NCBI RefSeq assembly: GCF_021155775.2
Contig: NC_060238.1
Location: forward strand, 22,660,470-22,724,469
From: Neodiprion pinetum
Taxonomy: Eukaryota; Arthropoda; Insecta; Hymenoptera; Diprionidae
Length of the DNA stretch: 64,000 bases
Direction: 5' to 3'
Positions 26,805-39,085 of the stretch are shown one piece after another. Position 1 is the stretch's first letter. Each line of letters begins with the position of its first letter. The position numbers and the translations under genes are program-made. The notes under the pieces were generated by a model, which saw nothing but the letters and a program-made list of their open reading frames with translations, was not told the origin of the DNA and did not search any database.

Positions 26805-28557
26805 CTCAAAGTGGACGACTGCCCTGTAGTTGAGGAGTGTCCCAATGGCATTAAGGACTCCAACACCAATACCGTACGAGGTACCCAATGTCGAGAAATT
26901 CTTGTTCGTCAGTAATCGTTTGATTGGTGCTGTAAAGGGTTCCTTCTTTTCGCTGATCTTTATCTCATCCATTCAGAAAGACCTGGCAGATTGCCGATAG
27001 TTGATTACGTGTCTTTCGCAAATCAGGCACTTCATTGCCGACGGTGTAATCACCTGAGTCATGGCAGTTACCGCTTGGCCGGTGAAAGTTAGCCAGAACC
27101 TGTCCAGAGCCACAGAGAACACTTTCATTCAAGATCCTCAACAGTTTATGACGTTGCAAATGATCTGCGATATGGTCCATCCGGTTCGTCAAATATGTGG
27201 TGATGAGGATGAACGGGAATATAACATCATGGTGGCCATGGCTGTCCAGTCAACGGCTGATATAGAGACATCGTAGTACTTTAAGAAGATCGGTAATTCA
27301 TTTACTCAGACATTGGTCGGAGCTGTTGTCCTTTCAGCTCATATGATATAGTTCCAACTCACATCTATACTATGTTACTATACACTGACCGGTATTGACG
27401 ACCGTGTAAATAACCTGGAGGCATATATACCGATCCATCGCCTTTTATAAACCTTCGTTTCAAGCTTCCTTTGATCTCCAGGGAGGTTCAATTTAATTGA
27501 TACGATCTGTTGTTTCACCTAGATCTCCTCGGCCAGTGGGTTCACCAAGTCATTAATTTCCACTGGCTGAGACATCTCTGCGAGTAACTCTCTCGAATCA
27601 AAACCGTAGCCGAAGCTCTCTCGACAACGAGCTCAACTCATCGCCGTGAATGAGGCAGGAAGATATCTTACTGATTACTTAGTGTTATCTCGGACATCTT
27701 TGGATTACAGACCCATCCGAGTTACACATGGCTTCGAACATTTTATTAATGCTAAGTTATCGCTATTGTTTATCCAAGGATCTTAGAATCACGCGGATTT
27801 GGTATCTAGTGTGGGTCAAACATCAACATTTCAAAAGTTCAGATCTTGTAACTCAACTTTTTATATCAAGCTGACCTCTGTCACGGTCTTACATGTCGTC
27901 GTAGCCGGTGAAGTGCTTCGGCAGACATTCATGGAGTGTCACGATGGCGTTCCAATTCATACGTACAACGTCGTCGATAAACATGAGCAATTGACGGGGT
28001 GAATTATCAGCACCGATGATAATCCACGGGTATTATAGAGTATCAAAGCCAAGGGTCGAATAAATTACCTCCGGTGGTGGCCGACTCTAATCGCGTCTGA
28101 ATCGATGCCCAGCAACAACAACCTGCGAGGGTAGATCGGGTCGTACGGCTATGAGGAGGTGGTACACAATAGTAAACGCATAGGTGGTTATACTCGAGCG
28201 GATAAATTTATCGCCAACGTCGAGGGACCGGCTTATTCGATTCCATAGTGAAACTGAATTTGTAACTCGACAAAGCTGCGTCGGGTTTACTGCCCTGCGC
28301 GTTTTCGGATCTGGTTCCAGTGTGGCCCTCGAGTTATCGGCCCGGGATTACACCGGGACTTACAGCTGTAACAAGAGGATGTCGCTGCGTCGGCGCGGGG
28401 ATGGTTGTACCATATCCGAGGATGAGCTCTTCTCCCAAGATCCGTGGCCCGTCTGCACCGCATGGCGCCGCAACGTTGGCTGAGTAATTTAATCCGGCGG
28501 AAGTTAGCTGCGGTTGATCAAGACCTCAGGGACCTCAAGGATTGCGCACCCTTTTCG

Positions 28558-28576
28558 CCCCCCCCCCCCCCCCCCC
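28558..28576. repeat. Poly(C) tract, 19 nt
   Basis: Uninterrupted C run. Its exact length is prone to sequencing error. Confidence 0.9.
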
Positions 28577-30085
28577 GCCCTGCAGGGACCGCAAAGTCAG
28601 TGGAGCAGAAAACCCGCCGCCAAACACCATGCGAATATCCGTTCTTCCTTAACTCTTTATCGGAAAATGACACTCTCCTTGGGACGATCATTAAATGCCG
28701 CTTCCCGCTGACCTGACAATGTGCTGTTCAAAGTTAACCAGTTTCCCCAAGTCCTGCCTCGCGGCCCAACACCGGCTGTCAGCGGCACGGAACGAACGGG
28801 AAACTTTGCACCCGGTGGATATAACCGGACTTTATCATCTACTAGTAGCTCTTCTCCTCTCTAGATTAGAGAAACTTCGGCTAGGTTGTAGATGCCGTTA
28901 ATTGATCTAGCAAGGTTATACGATAGCGAACAATTAGAATTTCACGGAATTGATGAAAGTGAAATTCGAATATTGTGAAAATACGAAGTAGCCACTGTAA
29001 GAGAAATGCGGTGTGGTACATATACTTCTTTGGACTATAATTTCGAGTCAATCCAACACCATCAACTGATCTAGAATTTCGGAATCGACTACAAAAATCA
29101 TCCTAAATATGTCCTAGTCTTCAACGGTCAATTTTGATGAATTTGGACACCACCATTCTTCAAGGTATAAACAGCGAAGGTGTTCCGATTCCAATCACCA
29201 CCTTGGTGTGCAAATAATCTTCGTAAAATGGACCCTGCGTGTACAAAGAAAATTAAATTTCTTCGACGTTTTTCATCACGGAGCATTAACGGCCCTCAAA
29301 TAGGACCCTCGTCGCAGATTGAGAAGTAAATTATTGGGTCGATTAGTCGGCGCAGGACAGCTTTTGGGAACAAGTAGGAATGCCGGTATGCGGTACGAGG
29401 AACGACGTGAAAATATAAGTGCCCAAGGTATAGCTGCGCAGTATCCACGTGTGAGATCGTAATTATATGTTTCTGAGAATTTTCGACGCGGGGTGACATT
29501 TTACCCACCAATACAACTACGTGTGTTATAAACACGCGTGTTCGGGACCGGGTTATAAACGCACCCAACACAATTCGCTCGGCGTGTTATAAGCGGCAAG
29601 TATTTTGGGATGCTCTCGCGTTCTCGCATAACTTCGACACCGCGACGTGCGTTAATTAAGCCATAGGTGTAGGCGACTTGCCTGCGGAATTTCATCCCCT
29701 TCTCCACGTCTCCTTCGTCTCTGATGAAACGCGCACGTATGCGTCAGTGAATCGCATACACGCGTGCGTGAAGGGGAAACGCACAGCTGGAAGAACGACG
29801 AAGAAGAGCGCCGAAATGGATTCCAGCAAAAAACAAACCCGAGCGAATCCTGCCACTCCCGGATCCGAATTTTCATGGTTTTTGGACCAACAGGCATGGC
29901 CTCAACAGTTTACGGTATTTACCAGCAGCTCAATTAGTCCAGCGATTTGGCAACAGCTGGTGAAGCACCTTTGTACAACGTGAAAAACGTAATGCGGCAG
30001 TATAATTTGCACACGCGAATTTTCGTACGGCCAAATTTTTTTCGCACCAGTTCGTTTGGGACAGCTGAAGTTGTACCGGGGAAAA

Positions 30086-30110
30086 AGAGAGAGAGAGAGA
30101 GAGAGAGAGA
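30086..30110. repeat. (GA)n microsatellite
   Basis: About 12 GA units. Confidence 0.9.
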
Positions 30111-33100
30111 AAGTAACGGAGAGGCGAATTGGAGGGTCCTCATTCATGCGGCGTCAGAGCCGCCGGCCAAAAAAAGATCCGGAGGACTTTGGGTGGAGAA
30201 GAAGTGCGGGTTTTTTTTTTGCATTTCGGTATATTTTCTCTTCCTTTCTTTCGCAATGGTCTTGTATTTTTGTTTTTCAGTGAAAAGGACGAATGCGTCG
30301 CGGCGGACCGACTGGATTACCTCGAAATTGGATGCTGTAGAAATTTCCATAAAAATATACTGCGTGGATCATCTCGAGGCTGGGACAAAGCTGCCACCAT
30401 GCCATTGCTGCTTCGGAATGGCGGAGAGAAATCCCGAGGACAAGGTTGATGGAACGCCAAGGAAAGAAGAGCGCCGCCGAGCGACGCCTTTGTGGGGAAC
30501 AAATAGCCCACTTTACCAATTTGCATCGGAGTAGCAGCCCCGTATAAGTCGCAAATTTCTGTTTCCCAATTCCAGTCCTGTCCTCACCGACGGCCATCAG
30601 ATTCGCTTTCAAAAACCCCGAACACCCTCTTTACAAGTCTATTAGGCCCGCCTCAATTTCCATGTCCAAAAAACCCCGCTCCGCCGGTCCGTTTTTATTT
30701 TCAACTCGCGCCAAGTTCACCCTTTCTCTTTTTTTGAAAACCGGCAAATGACAGTGCGGGGGTCAAGATAAAGAAAGATGAAAAAATTGAATGAACAGAT
30801 TATCGAATTTTTCGAGAAGTAAAGACTCAATAAAAAGATAAAAGAATACAAATGTCAGAAAAATAAAATGCCGAACTATAGAATCGTCAGAATTCCCCTC
30901 GATAATATAGAATCGCATACTGATTCCCGATATTACCGTTCTAGAGATTTTGACAATACTAAATTTTGTCATTCTGTATTCCGACTTTCTGTCTTGACAA
31001 TTTTCTATACTTATACCTGCCCAATTTTCCAATTTCAAGAATGAACACTCGATATTCCGGTCCTCCCATCAATCGATGATTCTAGTTTATTTTTTCCCTT
31101 TACCCAATTCCTACCACAAAGAAATACTTTCCCAGGCCACCTTTTTCCGTCTTCAAGGATATTTCTAAGCAAGGATTCAAATACACGCGTTTAATTTCTA
31201 CGGTATTTAAGATCGTCGTTTCATCCCTCGTGTTCACGACTTGCGCAGAACGTCTATGAGGGGATGTTTTACAGGGTGAAGTAACCGTTTTATGAGTACT
31301 TTGGGGGACCGGAGTGGATCTCCTGGCTGGTACAGCGCATTATTTCCATAGTTATATTCGCCCGCTGCAGTAAGTGGCCCAACCGAATTCCGGGGTAACT
31401 GTAGGGTGGTTTTTTTTTTTTTGTTTTCATTTTCTTTTCCTCTTTTAGTCTTTTCCAGATGTAATAAATTCCGCGGGGAGTGTGCATCGCGGCGTAATAA
31501 CTGAGGCGGGGGTGCGGAAGGGTTCAGGTTTGGTTTCCAGGTGGCCCAGGTGGTTCGGGCTGCACCAGCACTTGGGTTATTAACAGAATTTACTCGTCGG
31601 GATTTACTCATTCTCTAAATCCATTTAAGCCCGCTTTATGCTCAGATTATCTATGGCGTCGAGAGCGTAACCCTGTTACGTTGTAAGTTGCCTTTATCGA
31701 GTTCCACATTCTCTCTTTTGCTCTCTTTCTCTCTTCCCCACCTACACGCGATGCGCATTCTGAGACTTATACTTTGTCACGCGTTGCAGCTACCCTTAAT
31801 TTCGCACCGAGTAGCTGGATTAAATTTCAACCGGATTAATTCGACCGACGAAATACCAATTACGGACGTTAATGAGGGTAATAAAATTCTTCGAAACACA
31901 TGAGTCTCCAAACAAAAAAAAAAAAAATAAACAAACTTATCTCCTTATCTCCGTGCATTCAAAAAATACTTTTCCCTTCCTGAATTTTACTTGCAAAGAT
32001 TTTTCTGCTGCGAAAAATTTGATACAATTGTTATCATTATTATGATTATGAAAAAAGCTTACAGCCGTAACTTTTACTCGCTAAAATTTTAATTACTCGA
32101 CTCGCAGACACGTCAATTGTTTACGCTGATTAGCATTCGCGAGCGGTACAAATACTTGTTTCACAGTCACAGAACTCAATCCTGTGTACATACATAATGC
32201 ATGCTGGTGTTTATTGCTTAGTCGCCGACAGGCACGTTCGCTACGTTACAGTCCTGTGTTAATGTACAGTGCAATCCACGTCAAAGACGAAATTCCATTA
32301 AAGCCGAATGATCATTTCCAGCTCGTCAAACGGTCGAGCGACGTGGCGACGCGACGTGATGATTCAACAATGGTAATACCTGTTGGAAAATATTTACTCG
32401 GATAACAACCGCGACGTCAGTTTGCTTTTCTCACCTTGCAATTATAAAGCACGCAACGTTGTAATATTATATTTCATATCGAACTTGAGAAAGAAAAAAA
32501 AAAAAAAAAACAACGATATTTGTATTGAATATGTATTTCAGATATAGGAGGAATTTATCGTTCGAATTAATTATTTTTCGAGTCAATTACATCTCGAAAT
32601 AGAAATAAGAAAGTCTTAATACTTATAAAATAAGTCCGGAACTAAATTCTGAGCAGAGTTACAGGTGCTCTGACATTAAATCTCTGGCTAGAAACAAACT
32701 CCTGTCGCCATCTCTAGAATTCTGCACGAACGCTTTGCGTTACTTGAAAATCGATGTTCCGCGCTCAGTGAAAAAATAATTCTCCCATTCAGCAGTCGAT
32801 ACAGAGAGAAATTTAGTGAGGGGTTTTCAAACTGAGGTAGTTACTTTATCAACGTAAGAAATTCCTCGAGGCTCCAAAATTCATTGTGAAATTTTTATAA
32901 AAAATATCAACGTATAATTATGTGAATTGATATTGTTGATAAAATTGCCGGATTGTTTTTTTTTTTTTGTTTTCACAATTTATCGATCAATACGTCATCG
33001 GAATATTTTCAAGTTCGATCTACTTTCCGTAGGTTCTTTTTTTTTTAATTGTATCCATAAATGTGAAACTTTTCTGAAAGTCAGCGAGTTACTGATATTA

Positions 33101-33944
33101 TTGAAAAATCGGGAGACGTCGAAATTGCGGAACACACAATGCCGTAATTTCCCTCATTCTCGTCGTTTCGCCGAGATGATATTACACACCGATTTAACAA
33201 AGCGGTGACATTGAAATCAGGAATTCCGCACGCGGTTCGATGCGAAACATCGTGCGAATCGAACATCACCGACGATTCGTACCAACATTATACGAAAAGA
33301 GTGCCGACAGTTCGAATCGAAATGGATCAAAGCCGAGGGCTTGTGTCATAACCGATTCCAGTCTCAGTCACTCTTCTTGATCAATTTCGCCGATGAATCG
33401 AACGTTACGACTGCCTTTGACGATCAAAGCCTTAGCGATCCTCTGATTAAAGAACTTTACAAACTCCCTTTTTAATATGCGACTAGCGTTAACGGCGGGC
33501 CCGGTCAGCATCACGTATGCTTTCATAAAATATGACCACACAGTGACCAACATTTCGTCGGTACGTGATCTCGCGACGATTGAGAGGCATGTAAAAGTCT
33601 GCAATACGTCGAGCCACAAATCGTGATTCGTTGGATTTTCGGCCCTACGATCTTTGGATCATCGTCCAATTCCGATCCGTCGATGATTGATTTTTTTTTT
33701 TTTTTTTCATCGAACGAGAAGAACAGAGGTACAAAAACCGTCGAATCTCATTTCTGCAAAATAATTTCAGCGCTATAGGCATCGCGATCAGCGATTTGTA
33801 ACGTCGAGTCGCATTTCGCAACCTCCAGAGAGAAACTGAGACGGTGAGGCCACGAGAGGCACGAAATCGGTTGGTAGTTCGCGATTTGTATGCGCGGTCC
33901 CAAATCTCAGGACGCGTTTTGGGCCGGTTTGGTGGGGTGGTGGG

Positions 33945-33980
33945 CATATAGTCGAGAATGACTTTCGAAAAAGACTCAGT
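33945..33980 (+). promoter_or_regulatory. Core promoter: TATA box plus TCAGT initiator
   Basis: CATATA at 33945-33950 is followed by the arthropod initiator TCAGT at 33976-33980. With +1 at the A (33978), the TATA box starts about 32 bp upstream, which is the canonical spacing. The ATG of the secreted-protein gene lies 33 bp downstream of +1, so the 5' UTR would be very short. The motif placement is seen directly; the promoter function is inferred. Confidence 0.65.
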
Positions 33981-34010
33981 CAAAAGCGAAGGGAACAGAC
34001 GAAGCCGACC

Positions 34011-34465
34011 ATGACGCCTAAGGTAATGGAATCGACGAACCGATCTCATCCTCCGTCCGATTGTTTACTCGAACCGTTAATCAGACCGGCCCATTTTCGT
34101 TTCAGTGGTTTTTCCTCACCCTGGTGATCGGCCTTTCCGCCGCGGAATCGCCGCCGTATCGGCCACGAGGCTGGCGTCCATCCGGTCAGTCCTTCAGCCC
34201 AGGAAAATTTGGGTCCTACGGCCCCCCGGTACCCCTCAACACTTACGGGCCCCAAAACGAAACCCCGACCACGACCTCCACAACGACCACGACCCAGGCA
34301 CCGACGACGACGACACCGAGGAGCAGAGAACCGACGACACCCTTTCCGGAGGATGATAATTTTGGAAACCCGGCCGTTGCCGTCGCAAATTCGTTTGCTT
34401 TCAACAGGCCCGTTTACGTCTACAACGGTTTTCCTTATTTGTCCGGTTACACGGTGTTGAAGTGA
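34011..34465 (+). CDS. Small secreted Thr/Pro-rich protein, two exons
   Basis: Join 34011-34022 and 34106-34465. Exon 1 codes only MTPK and ends AAG|GTAATG. The 83-nt intron ends TTTCGTTTCAG, and exon 2 begins WFFLTLVIGLSAAES. The spliced product is 123 residues. Residues 1 to about 18 form a signal peptide that exists only after splicing, which supports this model over the unspliced frame starting at 34061. Residues about 19-50 are Pro/Gly/Tyr-rich. Residues 57-83 are a Thr-rich, mucin-like linker with one N-glycosylation sequon (NET, 55-57). The tail (about 90-123) is Phe/Tyr/Asn-rich with NSFAFNRPVYVYNGFPY. No catalytic motif and no cysteine are present. It is probably extracellular, perhaps cuticular, silk-like or glandular (inference). 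I recognise no family. A TATA/initiator lies just upstream and AATAAA at 34586. Confidence 0.8.
34023..34105 (+). other. Intron of the secreted-protein gene
   Basis: 83 nt, GTAATG donor and TTCGTTTCAG acceptor, phase 0 after the Lys codon. It joins the four-residue start to the hydrophobic core of the signal peptide. Confidence 0.75.
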
Positions 34466-34585
34466 CGAATCATGGATGATTTATCTTCTGTTTTGTGAAA
34501 TTACCGTCAGCGATACGCTAGCTTGTTCCTTTCATTTTTTATTTTTTTGTCTTTTTAAGATAAGTGAGGTCTGATGACCGAAACA

Positions 34586-34591
34586 AATAAA
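34586..34591 (+). terminator. Poly(A) signal AATAAA
   Basis: Canonical hexamer about 120 nt after the stop of the secreted-protein gene, followed by T-rich and A-rich sequence. It is the best candidate 3' end for that transcript. Confidence 0.6.
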
Positions 34592-37500
34592 AAAACCATA
34601 CATGGAAGAAAAAAAAAAGAAAAATTGCGTACAACGAGATTTGAGAAGGTGTCGATATTTTTTTGTTCTCTGTTTGTTGCTTTTTATAGATCGACGATAA
34701 AACTTGAGGGAATTGGTCAGCATCCGAAGGGTGGGAAAATTGGCAAGTGAATTATTTCGAATCTTAACTTTGCAATTAAATTACAGACGACGAATGTCAA
34801 TGTCAGCCACTAGACTTACAATCCCATAAAATTGTCCAAACGTAAAAAGATGTTATAGTAATATCATCTGGCGATTCAATACAACTGACATGAAAAACTC
34901 AAAAACTGGTATTTTTATTTTCTTTCGGAACAAGCTGGAAATCTTGAAGAATTTGATTATGCTGGCTCAAAATATTATTTGAAAAGTGAACGATTTATTT
35001 GTTTTTTTCTGTTCATAGTACTCTTGAAGTAAGAAATTTCTTGTACCGTAAACAAATATTTCATTCAACATTTCAGTGCAGGAATAAATTTTGAAGAAAA
35101 AATAATACTAGAAATTGGTAACTAAAATTTATTTTGAGAATATGGTTAGCGTTATTTCATGGGTTTACGAATGAGGAATCTTACTTTCGAAATGCCTGAA
35201 AAATCATTAAAATTACTTGAAAAAACCTGAGATTCCCAGGGAATATTGGTGCTAAGTTTTAGTAGATTTTCCGTGATCTGAGGTTTTCTCAGGGAAAACT
35301 ACTGGGCTGAATTTCGAGGGTAAAAATGTGCTCTGCGAGAGAATGGCTGGTATATAGTCGATTCGTTGAAACCGACGGTGCCTCGTGCTGATCGACGGTA
35401 AAGTCAGCAGCTAGAGATCCACATTTCGACGAGTGGTAATCAGAAAGAAGCTTTACCGCCCTAGAGATCTACCGTCTCGACGATAGTTACAGAGCTTTTA
35501 AACCGAGTTGGTAAATCGAATTCGAATGAAAAGGGTTTAAATTTTTACGATGAAACGTATAAAAAAAAAAAAAAACCGACCCGAATTTAAAACTCTCGTC
35601 CATCAGATCGCGCGTGCGCTTGATGATAAATCTGAGGCAATTAAAATTCCCCCGAGGTATAATAAATCCGACAATCAGTGGGCAAGAAAATATAGTGTAG
35701 GATAGATACGATAAGAATAACGAGATCTGGAAAAGGTGTCGCGTAACCCCGTTGAATTTTACCGGGGAGGGGGGGGGGGGGGGGGGGGGGTTAAAAAAAA
35801 GGGGCGCAGAGGCGTTAATAAGAACGTTTCACCTCCGCAGCTTTCAGGGGTGGGTTACTGTACGTGATTGAGAAATAAAAAAAGATCTTAACTCAGCTCT
35901 GGGATCTTGATAATAAAATCGTCGAGGTATACACTCGGAACCGGGCTGAAGGGGCGCAGTAAAGCGGTGGCGTGCAATGTGTAGGAATTACCAGATACCC
36001 CCGGATTGTATATCGGCCCTGTGTCTTAATCGCGCGTTAGCCAAGGGGTGAAACTTCCCATAACCCGATGCACGCCAATTCCGGAGAAGGGACGAAGGGT
36101 TTCGGAGGGTCAATTTATAAACCGACATCTGTACGGAAATTACGAAGGTCTCGAAGAAGAAACTCGTCTTTGAATATGAGTAGTTCCGTGTCAGGAAAGA
36201 CAAAAATTTCACTATTACCTCGAAGATTGTGACCCAAAATTTTGCACGTTTGTTCGGGATGCTTAAAAACGGTGAATCTCAAATTTTCAGCCTTCAGAAA
36301 CAAGCCGAGCACTCGGAATCGAATTTTCAAGTTTTTGCTCACATTACTCTTTTTTAAATTTAAAAAATCGTGTCGTATTATAAGCTAAAAAAAAAAAAAA
36401 TCGCAAATATTAAATCGATTGCAAATTTTCTCGGGAAGCACGATCCCGCCATTAGTTATCCGATATTTCCACGTAGAAACTCGGAAAATGGGAAAAACTG
36501 AAAAAATTGGAACATCAAATTCGAAAGATGTTCAAACAATTAAAGAGGTAATTTTCATTTGTTCGAAATTAGGGTCACGAAGCTAACCAGAAGTACCTAA
36601 TAAAAGCTTGAAAATTTTTGTAACACGTCTCTACCGACTGTTTGACGTATCACTAAAATTTTAGCAGACCAAAAACCGATTTTTCAAACCAAACTTCAAG
36701 TGAATCGGTTGAGTCACGTTTCTATGTGATTTAGGATACAAGAAATAACGATCAAAGAGTTGAAAAATTTGGTTCTCAATGCCCGAAAGCGGTAAAATAA
36801 GGAGTTTGTTAAGTTCCATGGATAATCTCCATCCAATACTTGATTTCAAAACAAAGAAACAAACACACGCAGACGTATCGTACAATGCTGAAAAACTGTA
36901 ACATGAGTTACAAAACGCGTTTCCAAATCGAAGATAATTTAATTTCCATTCGAAGCAATGATTTTAGGGTCACGAGTGCGTCGGACGCTCCGTTTTACAA
37001 TCGCGTCTAAAATATGACGAAAATTGACGGCGATTTTCGTCGAGAAAGAAATGAAAAGATAGTCTATTATAAATAAATAAATTATCGACTCTGTTCGGTA
37101 AAAAACGCTTTCACTCATCGTTAGGTTTCCTCAATTTTCTAGTATCGAACACCGCACGAAGGGGAAAAATTGATCGACAGTCCGGCGGTGTGCGCTAACA
37201 AACACGTCACGGTTATATTCGGCGGGCTTCCGTAAACCACACGAATGTATTTCCGTCTGGGGCACTCGGAGACCGGCTGAGGTAACGTTCGGAATTATAT
37301 GCTCCTGTTTTGCCAGCCATTGGTAGGCGAGATATACTTTATACGTATATACACGTTTTTATATAGAATTTTTTGCGAAAGCTCGAACCGCATCTCGGGC
37401 ATTGACAGTTGCGCGGGGCGATTCTGCGGAGGCCACGTTTCTGAATTTGCAATGAAGTTATTATTTTCCCCAGTCGCAGACTCGTACACGGCAGTCGACG

Positions 37501-38816
37501 TCGAGTGATTAAGTAATTGCATAATCTCGCGCTGCTGTGGACGCTGGCAGCCGGTAAAATGCGATTTCCACCGAGAGAACGAACCCTGCAGCCTAGTGCA
37601 GAAAAATAAAGTTCCACTCGCTGCGCGTCAGTTAGTCAAACGGTAAAAATAAAATAAAATACTGTATAAGCTGTAAGCCCTGACGCGATTTTTCGCAAAC
37701 CTACTGGGGAAGGTATTTTCCTGATGAAAATTTCTGCCACCACGAAGTTTTTACAAAAATCGAACCATTTCGTATTGTTTCGAAAAAAATTGTAAATATG
37801 CATAGTTATTCGCAAAGAATTCTTATCAATTCTTTGAAAATTGTTTAGTGGCTTGCAGATTTTTTACTGAAAAAATACAAATATCCACGAACAGCTATGC
37901 ATGTTTGCAATTTCGGAGGGAAACACATTTTTTTTAATGAGCTGTGCGAAATATCACAATTTCCATAAAAATTCACCAGGGTAATATCGTGAAAGCCCTG
38001 CAAGTCCAGAAGCTTGAACAGGTAATTTTCTAAGTACCTTGGCACGCTGATGTTACGCGAGTTGTTTTATAGTAAAAGTAGATTAATCGCAAACTGAGGA
38101 AAAACAAACTGCGGTGAAATATACGATGGATCAATGAAATCGGTTGCTGATCTGTAATTATCGAATATCGATTTATTCGTAAAAAAACACAAGCCACCTT
38201 CGAATTGAATTCTTTATTCAGACCTCCTAGATAATTATTTTTTTTTAACGAAATATTGACCGCAAGTGTTTTATTGAAACAAGTTTTTTCAATCTGTTCA
38301 AATATTTGACCCAACAGTTTTCGTCTCTGTTTATACAGTTCTTACACGTAATTGTTTGCGAATCAAATCGTGATACAGTTCAATTTTAATTCAACATTCA
38401 TCTAGGATTATTCGATCATTTAATTAGATTGATTAGTCAGCAAGTGCACACTGTAGAAGTTTCAAATCGCTCGTTGATCTGATAATCGCTATGTCTGTAC
38501 AAATATTGACAGAACCTTATACTTCAATGCTTGATGTTTTAAATTGTGTTGCGAATAATTTGGAGTCTCGGTTTTCAAAAAAAGCCCGCCCCAAATTCTG
38601 CCCGAATTCTTGAAATCAAACGATATTCTGATCCTGTATCAGTGTTCATTGATAAAAGTAGTTTTTTACAAATTCGGTCGCCGATTGTGTCCGAACGACA
38701 ATTTGTCGCGATTTTTAGCAACGATAGAGACGGAATAATCATTCCAACAAGTGCGAGGAGCGCAGAGCAAACAACAAAGTGAACAAGCGACGGGAAACTA
38801 ACTCACAATATCGAAT
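34592..38816. other. Intergenic spacer
   Basis: No gene recognised. AT-rich with A/T homopolymers (for example A near 35563-35575) and a 22-nt G run at 35769-35790. Open frames are short and lack family features. Confidence 0.55.
35769..35790. repeat. Poly(G) tract, 22 nt
   Basis: Uninterrupted G run immediately followed by TTAAAAAAAA. It could form a quadruplex, and its length may be unreliable in an assembly. Confidence 0.9.
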
Positions 38817-39005
38817 TCGCCTAGCATCGCAGTTTCTGTCTTAATTCTGCGTTGTGTTTCCGCGGTGCGCGAGACCGAGGAAAAATTTTTGCACGCTTGG
38901 CAAGCCAACGGGAACATCTGGTGCACCGGACAGTTTCCGGCGTCACGCATTTGACCACGTTGAAATGTGCGTCTAGAGCTCCCGTTACGCCGAGTCGTAC
39001 GATAC
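38817..39005 (-). other. Candidate internal exon, unidentified
   Basis: On the - strand a 189-nt segment is bounded by a pyrimidine-rich acceptor (TTTTTTCGCCCCTTGTAG, up to 39006) and a donor GTGAGT (38816-38811). The frame beginning TAT CGT ACG is open throughout and contains four Cys/His-spaced residues in CPVHQMFPLACQAC. A second frame is open until close to the donor. I know no family for either, and no partner exon was found. The + strand is also open here, so chance is quite possible. Confidence 0.22.
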
Positions 39006-39085
39006 CTACAAGGGGCGAAAAAATTCATGCGATCAAAGCTTAAGAAGAATATTTTTGCCCGGTTATAATTACCGTGGTACGTATA

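Larger units (their letters stand above)
26105..27575 (-). pseudogene. Pseudogene of an FLVCR/SLC49-type MFS transporter
   Basis: Reading the - strand from an ATG at 27575, fragments follow the order of the FLVCR family (12-TM major facilitator proteins reported to move heme or choline across membranes). VYKRRW (27452-27435) begins the first membrane region, then KYYDVSISAVDW (~27281), DRFWLTFTGQAVTAMTQ (from 27104), SYGIGVGVLNAIGTLLN (~26870), LDKTHK (~26640) and EPEDIATGLLN (~26285), ending at a stop at 26105. It is broken: TAG at codon 19 (27521-27519), further stops before DRFW, at least two frame changes between 27220 and 27100, and roughly 100 residues (TM5-6) missing around 26985. Two introns survive with GT..AG ends, at 26804-26723 (82 nt) and 26425-26354 (72 nt), so it arose by DNA duplication rather than retrotransposition. 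The family assignment is from remembered motifs. Confidence 0.85.
27576..33945. other. Intergenic spacer
   Basis: No gene confirmed. Notable are C x19 at 28558-28576, a perfect small hairpin GAATTTCAC/GTGAAATTC near 28938-28970, (GA)n at 30086-30110 and A/T homopolymers. At about 33214-33470 (+) there is an 84-codon frame without a start codon, preceded by an AG and ending in TAA. Its composition looks coding-like, but its identity is unknown. Confidence 0.5.

Noticed and set aside
33645..34049. 134-codon - strand frame
   Set aside because: It overlaps the promoter and first exon of the secreted-protein gene antisense, with no recognisable feature.
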